Shown here: in pieces, positions 54,880 to 62,359 of the stretch | How the letters are laid out: the number at the start of each line of letters is the position of its first letter | Position numbering within the stretch: position 1 is the stretch's first letter | Assembly (NCBI RefSeq): GCF_003671495.1 | Contig: NZ_RCHN01000013.1 | Location: 186,001-250,000 of the forward strand | Source: Ketobacter sp. | GTDB lineage: Bacteria; Pseudomonadota; Gammaproteobacteria; Pseudomonadales; Ketobacteraceae | Reading direction: 5' to 3' | Length of the DNA stretch: 64,000 nucleotides | The notes under the pieces: model-generated | What the model was told of the DNA's origin: nothing | Database searches by the model: none | The model's input: only the letters and a program-made list of their open reading frames with translations | Made by a program: the position numbers and the translations under genes

Positions 54880-55641
54880 TCAGCGCCCCAGATACACTTC
54901 GATCACCTGCTCGTTGGCCTGCACCTGTTCCAGGGTGCCCTCCGCCAGCACATGACCTTCGTGCAAAACCGTCACCGGGCACGCCAGCGCCTTGATGAAT
55001 TCCATATCGTGTTCCACCACCACCACCGAGCGTTCGCCGGCGATTTCCTTCAGCAGCTTGGCGGTCAACTCGGTTTCGTGGTCGGTCATGCCCGCGGCAG
55101 GTTCGTCCACCAACAGCAGGTCCGGCTCCTGGTTCAACAGCATGCCGATTTCCAGCCACTGCTTTTGACCGTGGGACAGATTGCCGCCGAGCCAATCCCG
55201 CTTCTCCGCCAGGCCCACCCGCTTGATCACCTCATCGATGCGCCGATACTGCTCGGCATCCAGTTTATGGAACAAGGCTTTGAACACACCCCGGTTACCG
55301 GTCAGGGCCAGCTCCAGGTTTTCAAATACGGTGAGACTCTCGATCACGGTGGGCTTCTGGAACTTGCGACCGATGCCCATGTTGGCAATGTCTGCTTCAT
55401 CGTGCTTGGTGAGATCCACCATGTCACGAAAGAAAACATCCCCCACATCCGGTTTCAATTTACCGGTGATGATGTCCATCATGGTGGTCTTGCCGGCGCC
55501 ATTGGGCCCGATGATGGCCCTCAGTTCGCCGGGTTTTACCGTGAACGACAAATCGTTGATTGCCTTGAAGCCGTCAAAGGTTTTGCTGACGCCGTTCAAA
55601 TACAGGATGTGCTGGGGTATATGTTTGGTCATCAGCTTCAT
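54880..55641 (-). CDS. urtD: Urea ABC transporter ATP-binding subunit UrtD
   Basis: The second ATPase of the urea importer, 253 residues. Walker A GPNGAGKTTM, signature LSHGQKQWLEIGM, Walker B LLLVDEPAAGMT. The N-terminus ILYLNGVSKTFDGFKAINDL is usual for the LivG/UrtD group. It overlaps the urtC stop by 4 bases (ATGA). An internal ATG 9 bases later is an alternative start. Confidence 0.95.
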   Translation of the reverse strand: MKLMTKHIPQHILYLNGVSKTFDGFKAINDLSFTVKPGELRAIIGPNGAGKTTMMDIITGKLKPDVGDVFFRDMVDLTKHDEADIANMGIGRKFQKPTVIESLTVFENLELALTGNRGVFKALFHKLDAEQYRRIDEVIKRVGLAEKRDWLGGNLSHGQKQWLEIGMLLNQEPDLLLVDEPAAGMTDHETELTAKLLKEIAGERSVVVVEHDMEFIKALACPVTVLHEGHVLAEGTLEQVQANEQVIEVYLGR

Positions 55642-56783
55642 GATGCCACCTCCCCACTTGCACCCGCCTGCAGGGCTTTTTTCTCCGCCCGCTTATCCTT
55701 CCATTGCTGCACGATGCCCACCACACCCTGGGGCAGGAACAAGGTGGACACCACGAATAATCCCCCCAGCATGAACAGCCAGATTTCGGGGAACGCTCCG
55801 GTGAAGAAAGTTTTGCCGTAGTTCACCAGCACCGCGCCGATGATGGCACCGTAGAGGAAGCCACGGCCACCCACCGCCACCCAGATGATGATCTCGATGG
55901 AGTTGATGGGCGAGAACTCACCGGGGTTGATGATGCCCACCTGTGGCACATACAGCGCCCCGGCGACACCGGCCAACATGGCACTGAGTACAAACACGAA
56001 CAACTTGTAGTGTTCCACCCGGTAACCGATAAAGCGGGTGCGGCTTTCCGCATCGCGAATGGACACCAGCACCCGCCCCAACTTGGAGGACACCACGTAA
56101 CGACACAACAGATAACCCAGAATCAACGCCACCCCGGAACACACAAACAGTGCCACCTTGGTGGTGTCTTTCTGCAGGCTGAAGCCCAGCAGGTCTTTGA
56201 AATCCGTCAGCCCGTTATTGCCGCCAAATCCCATATCGTTGCGGAAGAAGGCCAGCATCAGTGCATAGGTCATGGCCTGGGTGATGATGGAGAGGTACAC
56301 CCCGGTGACCCGGGAGCGAAACGCCAGCCAGCCGAAGACAAAGGCCAGGATGCCCGGCGCCAGCGCCACCATCACCATGGCAAAGAAAAAGTTGTCAAAC
56401 CCGTACCAGTACCAGGGCAGTTCCTGCCAGTTGAGAAACACCATGAAGTCCGGCAGCAACGGGTTGCCATAAACACCCCGGTCACCGATCTGGCGCATCA
56501 TGTACATGCCCATGGCGTAGCCCCCCAGGGCAAAAAAAGCGCCATGCCCCAGGCTGAGAATCCCGCAGTACCCCCAGATCAGGTCCACCGCCAACGCCAG
56601 CAGGGCGTAGCACAGGTACTTGCCCAGCAAGCCGATGGTGTAGGAGGAAACATGGAAGAAGGAGTCCTTCGGCACCCACAGGTTCAACACGGGCAGAATG
56701 ATGATCACCGCCAGGATCAACGCCATCAGGCGCCGTCCGGCCACGTCGTTCATGAGCCAGGCCAATCTGGATTGCGATGTCAT
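55638..56783 (-). CDS. urtC: Urea ABC transporter permease UrtC
   Basis: A LivM-type membrane subunit of 381 residues with about ten membrane helices. GYCGILSLGHGAFFALGGYAMG is the family loop, and AGVAGALYVPQVGIINPGE and WVAVGGRGFLYGAIIGA follow. Residues 340-381 form a cytoplasmic tail rich in Lys/Glu. The gene starts 3 bases after the urtB stop and overlaps urtD. Confidence 0.95.
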   Translation of the reverse strand: MTSQSRLAWLMNDVAGRRLMALILAVIIILPVLNLWVPKDSFFHVSSYTIGLLGKYLCYALLALAVDLIWGYCGILSLGHGAFFALGGYAMGMYMMRQIGDRGVYGNPLLPDFMVFLNWQELPWYWYGFDNFFFAMVMVALAPGILAFVFGWLAFRSRVTGVYLSIITQAMTYALMLAFFRNDMGFGGNNGLTDFKDLLGFSLQKDTTKVALFVCSGVALILGYLLCRYVVSSKLGRVLVSIRDAESRTRFIGYRVEHYKLFVFVLSAMLAGVAGALYVPQVGIINPGEFSPINSIEIIIWVAVGGRGFLYGAIIGAVLVNYGKTFFTGAFPEIWLFMLGGLFVVSTLFLPQGVVGIVQQWKDKRAEKKALQAGASGEVAS

Positions 56784-56786
56784 GGC

Positions 56787-58436
56787 TTAACCCTCCACAA
56801 AGCGACCCTTGATGGCAAACAGCCCTCGTGGTCGTCGTTGAATGAACAGGATGATGAACACCAGAATCAGGATTTTGGCGAGCACGGCGCCGGCCATGGG
56901 TTCCACAAATTTGTTGGCGATGCCCAGGCCCATGGCGGCCACAAAGGTGCCCCACAGATTGCCCACGCCGCCGAACACCACCACCAGGAACGAGTCGATG
57001 ATGTAGGACTGGCCCAGGTTCGGCCCCACGTTGGTAAGCTGGCTCAATGCCACCCCGGCAATGCCGGCAATGCCGGAGCCCAGGCCGAAGGTCATGGCGT
57101 CCACCCAGCCGGTGCGGATGCCCATGGAACTGGCCATGGAGCGGTTCTGAGTCACTGCCCGCATCTGCAAGCCAAAGAAACTTTTCTTCAACAGCAGCAT
57201 CAGGCCGAACAACACCATCAAGGCGAAGATAATGATGTAGAGCCGGTTGTAGGTCAGTGACAGAAAGCCATTCAGTTCCCAGGAACCACTCATCCAGTCC
57301 GGGGTAATCACCGAACGGTTAAGGGGCGAAAACACAGAGCGTACCAGTTGCTGCAGAATCAGGCTGATGCCGAAGGTGGCCAGCAGGGTTTCCAGGGGGC
57401 GGCCATATAAATGTCGAATGACGGTGCGCTCAATGATGACCCCCATCAAGCCGGACACCAGGAAAGCCGCCGGCACCGCCACAATCAGGGAAGCACCGAT
57501 CTGGTTGGGCATGATCAACTGGATCACATAGGTGGTGTAGGCCCCCAGCATGATCATTTCACCGTGGGCCATATTGATGACCCCCATCACGCCAAAGGTA
57601 ATGGCCAACCCCACGGCCGCCAGCAACAGCACCGACCCCAGGCTGAAGCCAAAGAACAGGTCTTCAACGAATTTGTACCAGGTTTCCATAGCCTTGAGGC
57701 CTTTCAAAACCGATGTGGCCTCTTCCCGCACCAGCTCACTGGATTCCACATAACTGCCGTCTTCATTCTGCTGCACCAGTGCGGTCAACATGGCCATGGT
57801 GTGCTTGTTGGCGAAACCGTCCATGTCTTTCACCGCCTGGATGCGGTCCACTTCGTTGTCGCTCTGCAGCAGAATCACGGCACGGGCCACTTTCAAGGCC
57901 TTCAGTACCGAGTTATCTTTTTCCTTTTTGATGGCCCCCTGCAGCACCTCAAGAAATTCCGGGCTGGGGGTCTTGATCAGGTCGTCTGCGGCTGCCAGCC
58001 GGATCTCGGCTTTCTTGCTCAGCAGCTTGTAGCCGGCAATCTGGGTACGCAACTGTTTGCGCAGCCGATTGTTGGTGGAGATTTTTTTCACCTCGCGCTT
58101 GCCCACTGCGCCCAGGTCTTCTGCCGTCAGTGCATCCGTAATTTGGTAGCCGGATTCTGCACTGGCGGTAAACACGATTTTGTCATCGGATTTTCGGTAG
58201 AACAGATCGCCCGCCAGCATGGCTTCCAGAACCGGCAACACCCGTTCATCGTCCAGTGCCGCAATGGCCTCTACCGCTTTGGCCTTTTTGTTAAAGCTGG
58301 ATGAGGTCAACTCACTCAGCAGCGATTCCAGGCTGGCACCTGCTTCTGCATCTTCAGCCCACGCCGGCGACGCGTAAAGGCCGCTTAAAAGGCAGCTGAA
58401 CAGTACCAGCAATACTCCCCAGTATTGTTTTATCAT
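56787..58436 (-). CDS. urtB: Urea ABC transporter permease UrtB
   Basis: A LivH-type permease of 549 residues. Besides the C-terminal membrane domain (GVINMAHGEMIMLGAYTTYV, VVFGGVGNLWGTFVAA) it has a signal peptide and a roughly 230-residue N-terminal helical region with HEAT-like repeats (AVEAIAALDDERVLPVLEAM). This long form is normal for UrtB and is absent from LivH. ATG 58436 gives a good signal sequence. An upstream frame would run through the hairpin after urtA. Second gene of the operon. Confidence 0.94.
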   Translation of the reverse strand: MIKQYWGVLLVLFSCLLSGLYASPAWAEDAEAGASLESLLSELTSSSFNKKAKAVEAIAALDDERVLPVLEAMLAGDLFYRKSDDKIVFTASAESGYQITDALTAEDLGAVGKREVKKISTNNRLRKQLRTQIAGYKLLSKKAEIRLAAADDLIKTPSPEFLEVLQGAIKKEKDNSVLKALKVARAVILLQSDNEVDRIQAVKDMDGFANKHTMAMLTALVQQNEDGSYVESSELVREEATSVLKGLKAMETWYKFVEDLFFGFSLGSVLLLAAVGLAITFGVMGVINMAHGEMIMLGAYTTYVIQLIMPNQIGASLIVAVPAAFLVSGLMGVIIERTVIRHLYGRPLETLLATFGISLILQQLVRSVFSPLNRSVITPDWMSGSWELNGFLSLTYNRLYIIIFALMVLFGLMLLLKKSFFGLQMRAVTQNRSMASSMGIRTGWVDAMTFGLGSGIAGIAGVALSQLTNVGPNLGQSYIIDSFLVVVFGGVGNLWGTFVAAMGLGIANKFVEPMAGAVLAKILILVFIILFIQRRPRGLFAIKGRFVEG

Positions 58437-58454
58437 AGTGATTTGCTTCTTTAA

Positions 58455-58499
58455 AAAAGCCCCGCCAAGTATTGCTGTGCTCAACCGGGCGAGGCTTTT
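58455..58499 (-). terminator. Intercistronic hairpin between urtA and urtB
   Basis: AAAAGCCCCGCC (58455-58466) and GGCGAGGCTTTT (58488-58499) pair with one mismatch across a 21-base loop, with a T-run after it in the urt direction. It probably attenuates transcription into urtB, so that the binding protein is made in excess. It might also protect the 3' end of the urtA message. Confidence 0.65.
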
Positions 58500-58519
58500 G
58501 GTGAATGTGTCTAGATCGT

Positions 58520-58540
58520 ATTAGCGATTAGCGATTAGCG
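58520..58540. repeat. Three tandem ATTAGCG heptamers after urtA
   Basis: ATTAGCG is present three times head to tail (58520-58526, 58527-58533, 58534-58540), directly beyond the urtA stop at 58543-58545. It looks like a short slippage-type repeat. No role is evident. Confidence 0.7.
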
Positions 58541-58542
58541 AA

Positions 58543-59847
58543 TCAGTAATTCTGACCTGAACACTTCTTGGTTTCGGTGTTGTAGTTACCGCACATGATC
58601 TTGGGATCTTGCCAATCCGCTTCGATCTTGGCGCTTTCCGGCAGGAAGTCAGTCCAGGCGTCTCCGGGCACTTCACCTTCGGTTTGCCATACGGTTTCAA
58701 ACTGGCCGTCTTCCTGGATCTCACCGATCAGAACCGGCTTGGTCAGGTGATGGTTCGGCAGCATCTTGGCGGTACCACCGGTCAGGTTGGGGGTTTCCAG
58801 GCCAATGATGTTTTTCAGCACGTCATCCACTTTGGTGGACTTGCCTTTCTCAACCGCTTTCACCCACAGATTGAAACCGATGTAAGTGGCTTCCATAGGA
58901 TCGTTGGTGACACGCTTCTTGTCTTTGATGAAGGCATGCCATTTCTTGATGAACTCTTCGTTGACTTCGGAATCCGCACTCATGAAATAGTTCCAGGCAG
59001 CCAGGTGGCCCACCAACGGCTTGGTATCAAAGCCGGACAGTTCCTCTTCACCCACCGAGAAGGCAACCACCGGAATGTCTTCGGCGGATACGCCCTGGTT
59101 CGCCAATTCCTTGTAGAAAGGCACGTTGGCATCCCCGTTGATGGTGGACACAACTGCGGTTTTCTTGCCAGCGGAACCGAACTTTTTGATGTCGGAGACA
59201 ATGGTCTGCCAGTCGGAATGACCGAACGGGGTGTAGTTGATCATGATGTCTTTTTCAGCCACGCCTTTCTGCTTCAGGTAAGACTCCAGGATCTTGTTGG
59301 TGGTACGGGGATAAACGTAGTCGGTACCGGCCAATACCCAACGCTTTACGCCCACTTCGTTCATCAGGTAATCCACCGCGGGGATCGCCTGCTGGTTCGG
59401 CGCAGCACCGGTATAGAATACGTTCTTGGAGGATTCTTCGCCTTCGTACTGAACCGGATAGAACAGGATGCCGTTCAGTTCTTCAATGACGGGCAGTACG
59501 GATTTACGGGATACGGAAGTCCAGCAGCCGAAAATAACGTCAACCTTTTCCTTTTCCAGCAGCTCTTTGGCCTTTTCTGCAAACAACGGCCAGTTGGAAG
59601 CCGGGTCTACCACAACGGCTTCCAGCTTCTTGCCCAGCAGGCCGCCTTTTTTGTTCTGCTCTTCCACCATCATCAACACGGTGTCTTTGAGCGTGGTTTC
59701 ACTGATGGCCATGGTGCCGGACAGTGAATGCAATACCCCAACTTTAATGGTGTCTGCAGCCATGGCCACAGAGGACACCAGGGACATGGATGCAGCAACC
59801 GCCGCTCCAGTCATTGTTTTTATCCATTTGGACTTGGTTTTCTTCAT
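58543..59847 (-). CDS. urtA: Urea ABC transporter substrate-binding protein UrtA
   Basis: The periplasmic urea receptor, 434 residues. The signal peptide ends near VAMAAD. TIKVGVLHSLSGTMAISE opens the periplasmic-binding fold, and DVIFGCWTSVSRKSVLPV, LFYPVQYEGEESSKN and DWQDPKIMCGNYNTETKKC are characteristic of UrtA. ATG 59847 has GGGGGAG 7 bases upstream. First gene of urtABCDE, under a probable sigma54 promoter with NtrC-like sites, so it should be induced in nitrogen limitation. Confidence 0.96.
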   Translation of the reverse strand: MKKTKSKWIKTMTGAAVAASMSLVSSVAMAADTIKVGVLHSLSGTMAISETTLKDTVLMMVEEQNKKGGLLGKKLEAVVVDPASNWPLFAEKAKELLEKEKVDVIFGCWTSVSRKSVLPVIEELNGILFYPVQYEGEESSKNVFYTGAAPNQQAIPAVDYLMNEVGVKRWVLAGTDYVYPRTTNKILESYLKQKGVAEKDIMINYTPFGHSDWQTIVSDIKKFGSAGKKTAVVSTINGDANVPFYKELANQGVSAEDIPVVAFSVGEEELSGFDTKPLVGHLAAWNYFMSADSEVNEEFIKKWHAFIKDKKRVTNDPMEATYIGFNLWVKAVEKGKSTKVDDVLKNIIGLETPNLTGGTAKMLPNHHLTKPVLIGEIQEDGQFETVWQTEGEVPGDAWTDFLPESAKIEADWQDPKIMCGNYNTETKKCSGQNY

Positions 59848-59897
59848 GGGAACTCCCCCAGTGAGTTTATTGGTTTTTGTGAACGCACACCGGGAAA

Positions 59898-59913
59898 AGC
59901 ATTTTCCATGCCA
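59898..59913 (-). promoter_or_regulatory. Probable sigma54 promoter of urtABCDE
   Basis: The minus strand reads TGGCATGGAAAATGCT. GG and GC are separated by 10 bases, and only two positions differ from TGGCACG-N4-TTGCW. Transcription would begin near 59887, about 40 bases before urtA. Confidence 0.75.
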
Positions 59914-59988
59914 CTGGCTCCCCACACCCGAAAGAGGTCACTATTTAACCTGTATTAATGGTTGAGCAACGCAGTCTGAATTCGCAAC

Positions 59989-60035
59989 GGCACCATTATG
60001 GATCACCAACAACACGCAGGAACCATAATTGGGCA
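59989..60035. promoter_or_regulatory. Two NtrC-like sites upstream of urtA
   Basis: Against TGCACCAWWWTGGTGCA, 59989-60005 matches 14 of 17 positions and 60019-60035 matches 13 of 17. They lie about 110 and 140 bases upstream of the predicted start, 30 bases apart, so on the same face of the helix. The rest of the 343-base interval 59848-60190 holds the ureG terminator and nothing else I recognise. Confidence 0.6.
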
Positions 60036-60139
60036 CCAAATGTCGTATCGCACTCAAAAGATCCATTGAAGTGCATTTATGACGACGGACTGATCAGTTA
60101 CTCCCAATTGCTTTCCACTTTCAAATCCTGAATAAAAAA

Positions 60140-60159
60140 GGGCGCCGACTGAGGCGCCC
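60140..60159 (-). terminator. Rho-independent terminator of ureG
   Basis: GGGCGCC and GGCGCCC flank the loop GACTGA. The A-tract at 60134-60139 gives the T-run on the minus strand. It sits 32 bases past the ureG stop. A short TTTTA on the other side might allow weak bidirectional action. Confidence 0.88.
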
Positions 60160-60190
60160 CGTTTTAATGCATATCGGCGGGATTTTTGAA

Positions 60191-60799
60191 TTACTTCAGC
60201 ATGCCGTGCTCACAAATAAACTGCATAATCTCGGGTAATCCCCGCTTTTCTTTCATATTGGCGAATATAAACGGCTTGTCTCCCCGCATTTTTCGGGCAT
60301 CCCGATCCATCACGTCCAGGGACGCGCCCACCAACGGCGCCAGGTCGATTTTGTTGATCACCAGCAGATCCGATTTGGTGATGCCAGGCCCGCCTTTGCG
60401 GGGAATTTTGTCCCCCGCCGATACGTCAATCACATAAATGGTGAGATCCGACAGTTCCGGACTGAAAGTGGCGGCCAGGTTGTCACCCCCGCTTTCGATG
60501 ATCACCAGATCCAGGTCCGCGTGGCGCTGATTGAGCTCCGCCACCGCCGCCAGGTTCATGGAGGCGTCCTCCCGAATGGCGGTGTGGGGACACCCTCCGG
60601 TTTCCACCCCCATGATGCGATCCGGCGACAACGCCTCATTGCGGGTGAGGAATTCGGCGTCCTCCCGGGTGTATATATCATTGGTCACCACGGCAATATT
60701 GAAATCATCCCGCATGGCTTCACACAGACGCAGAGTCAATGCGGTCTTGCCGGAGCCCACCGGCCCCCCTATTCCTACTCGAAGGGTTTGTTTGCTCAT
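60191..60799 (-). CDS. ureG: Urease accessory GTPase UreG
   Basis: A nickel-chaperone GTPase of 202 residues that drives urease maturation with UreD/F/H. P-loop [11 protein letters not shown], the metal-binding CPH in [33 protein letters not shown], and the guanine-specificity motif NKID are all intact. No other urease gene lies here: the upstream neighbour is a DUF2244 gene and the downstream neighbour is the urt operon. Urease itself must be encoded elsewhere if functional. UreG is well conserved, so it is not degraded. Confidence 0.95.
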   Translation of the reverse strand: MSKQTLRVGIGGPVGSGKTALTLRLCEAMRDDFNIAVVTNDIYTREDAEFLTRNEALSPDRIMGVETGGCPHTAIREDASMNLAAVAELNQRHADLDLVIIESGGDNLAATFSPELSDLTIYVIDVSAGDKIPRKGGPGITKSDLLVINKIDLAPLVGASLDVMDRDARKMRGDKPFIFANMKEKRGLPEIMQFICEHGMLK

Positions 60800-60841
60800 G
60801 TTGTCCTCTATGGTTTTTAAGTAATAGGTTGTCGGCGTGCG

Positions 60842-61351
60842 CTATCGGCTGTGCCACCAGCGTTCGTTGCACAGCATCAAACCGGAGGCCTGCAGGGCGT
60901 CCCGCGCTTTCAGCCGATCCCCCTGGTTGAGAAAGCTCCCCACTTCCAGGGATTGACGGCCATCCTGCAGCTGCAAGCCGATGGCATCCATGGGCGTAGC
61001 GGCCGCCAGCACATTAACGTGGGTATCCGGTCGGGGGAACCGCCATTTGCGCACCGGGTAGAACTCCCCTTCTTCCACTTCCACCGCCTCGGCGCCCACC
61101 CGAATGACCTGCATGCGATAGGTGGAGCGCGACACCCGCAGCGCCACATAGGTTAACACTGCAATTTCCAGTCCGGCAAAGGGCAACACCATCCAGGCCC
61201 CGAAAAATGTCCAGAACAGGGCCACCGACAAGGTCACTCCGGACACCAGCAGCAGGAACAACAGGGTCTGCCGCCGGGTGGCGGAGCGATTGGGCTCCAG
61301 GGTAATCAGGGTCTCCGCACCCTGCCGTTGACAGGTCACCACATTGCTCAC
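60842..61351 (-). CDS. DUF2244 domain-containing membrane protein
   Basis: A 169-residue integral membrane protein of the DUF2244 family. Two membrane helices (LLFLLLVSGVTLSVALFWTFF and an adjoining MVLPFAGLEIAVLTYVAL) at about 28-75 are followed by a cytoplasmic beta-rich domain with VGAEAVEVEEGE and GSFLNQGDRLKARDALQASG. Function is unknown. Members are often near cytochrome oxidase or other envelope genes. The GTG start at 61351 lies beside a 14-bp tandem repeat. It ends 42 bases before ureG on the same strand, so joint transcription is possible. Confidence 0.85.
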   Translation of the reverse strand: MSNVVTCQRQGAETLITLEPNRSATRRQTLLFLLLVSGVTLSVALFWTFFGAWMVLPFAGLEIAVLTYVALRVSRSTYRMQVIRVGAEAVEVEEGEFYPVRKWRFPRPDTHVNVLAAATPMDAIGLQLQDGRQSLEVGSFLNQGDRLKARDALQASGLMLCNERWWHSR

Positions 61352-61352
61352 C

Positions 61353-61380
61353 TCATTTGTTCTGTGTCATTTGTTCTGTG
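61353..61380. repeat. Perfect 14-bp tandem repeat
   Basis: TCATTTGTTCTGTG is present twice head to tail (61353-61366 and 61367-61380), in the divergent interval between the DUF2244 and the PLD-like genes. It may be a local duplication or a paired regulator site. Confidence 0.7.
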
Positions 61381-61430
61381 CAAGGGCTCATGGTTTAATG
61401 CGGGCCTGGCCACCCAACCCGTTCGAGAAC

Positions 61431-62144
61431 ATGCCTAACGATACCTTAGCACTGGAGCAGTCCTTACTGCAGTATTTGCAGGATGATCACCTGAGCAAGG
61501 CGGAATCCCGCGACCTGCGGGCGGCGCTGCAGGCTCACTCCCGGGAGGACCTGAATTTCCTGCGCAACCGGCTGTTTGAACTGGCACGGGACCGTCTTTC
61601 TGCATCTTCGGCCCAGGCGTCATCGCAGGGGCAGGACACCAGCCTCGCCATCATCGGCTGGCTGGACCGCTGCAGCAAGGCCATCCAACTGGAGTTGGGT
61701 GAGCGCCTGAACGAACATCGGGCCTACTTCTCCCCCGGGGAACAGTGCCTGGAGCAGATTCAGCAGCAACTGGGCAACGCCCGTTCCCGTATTGATATCT
61801 GCGTGTTCACCATTTCCGACAACCGCATATCCGATGCCATCCTGGCCGCGCACCAACGCCAGGTTCAGGTTCGCATCATCACCGACAATCACAAGCAACA
61901 GGATGCCGGCAGTGACGTGGAATGGTTGCTGCGCGCGGGCATTACCATCCGCTTTGACCGGACCCCGGATCACATGCACCACAAATTCTGCATCGTAGAC
62001 GGACTCAACCTGATCAACGGCAGTTTTAACTGGACCCGCAGTGCCAGCGAGCGCAACCAGGAAAACATTGTCATCAGCCAGGATGCTGCGCTGGTCCGCC
62101 AGTTCCAGAACGAATTTGATGCCCTGTGGGACGCCTTTGCCTAA
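61431..62144 (+). CDS. Phospholipase D-like protein with a single HKD motif
   Basis: A 237-residue protein with an N-terminal helical region (1-100, LSKAESRDLRAALQAHSRED) and one PLD domain. The HKD motif is HHKFCIVDG (His, Lys and Asp spaced HxKx4D), followed by NGSFNWTRSA. Single-HKD members (Nuc endonuclease, mitochondrial PLD6) work as dimers and cut nucleic acids or cardiolipin. ICVFTISDNRISDAILAAHQ earlier matches this group. ATG 61431 starts the conserved part. The extension to 61344 would cover the repeat. It has no signal peptide, so it acts in the cytoplasm. Biological role unknown. Confidence 0.85.
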   Translation: MPNDTLALEQSLLQYLQDDHLSKAESRDLRAALQAHSREDLNFLRNRLFELARDRLSASSAQASSQGQDTSLAIIGWLDRCSKAIQLELGERLNEHRAYFSPGEQCLEQIQQQLGNARSRIDICVFTISDNRISDAILAAHQRQVQVRIITDNHKQQDAGSDVEWLLRAGITIRFDRTPDHMHHKFCIVDGLNLINGSFNWTRSASERNQENIVISQDAALVRQFQNEFDALWDAFA

Positions 62145-62359
62145 GTATTCTCATCTGGAATGCCGGGGCACCATGCCTTTTGGTAAGCACCGGACGGCTG
62201 CCCGTTGACCAAACGTTCTAACGAAAAAAGTGAGAACTTGGTCTAAAATTCACCTTATCCGCTTATACCGTTTTTTCGCGATCGCGCTGGACGCATAAAA
62301 ACAAACCTAATTCTTTTCCGGTTGCGTATAACACTCGAACTTCAGGAAGAAGGCTACGC

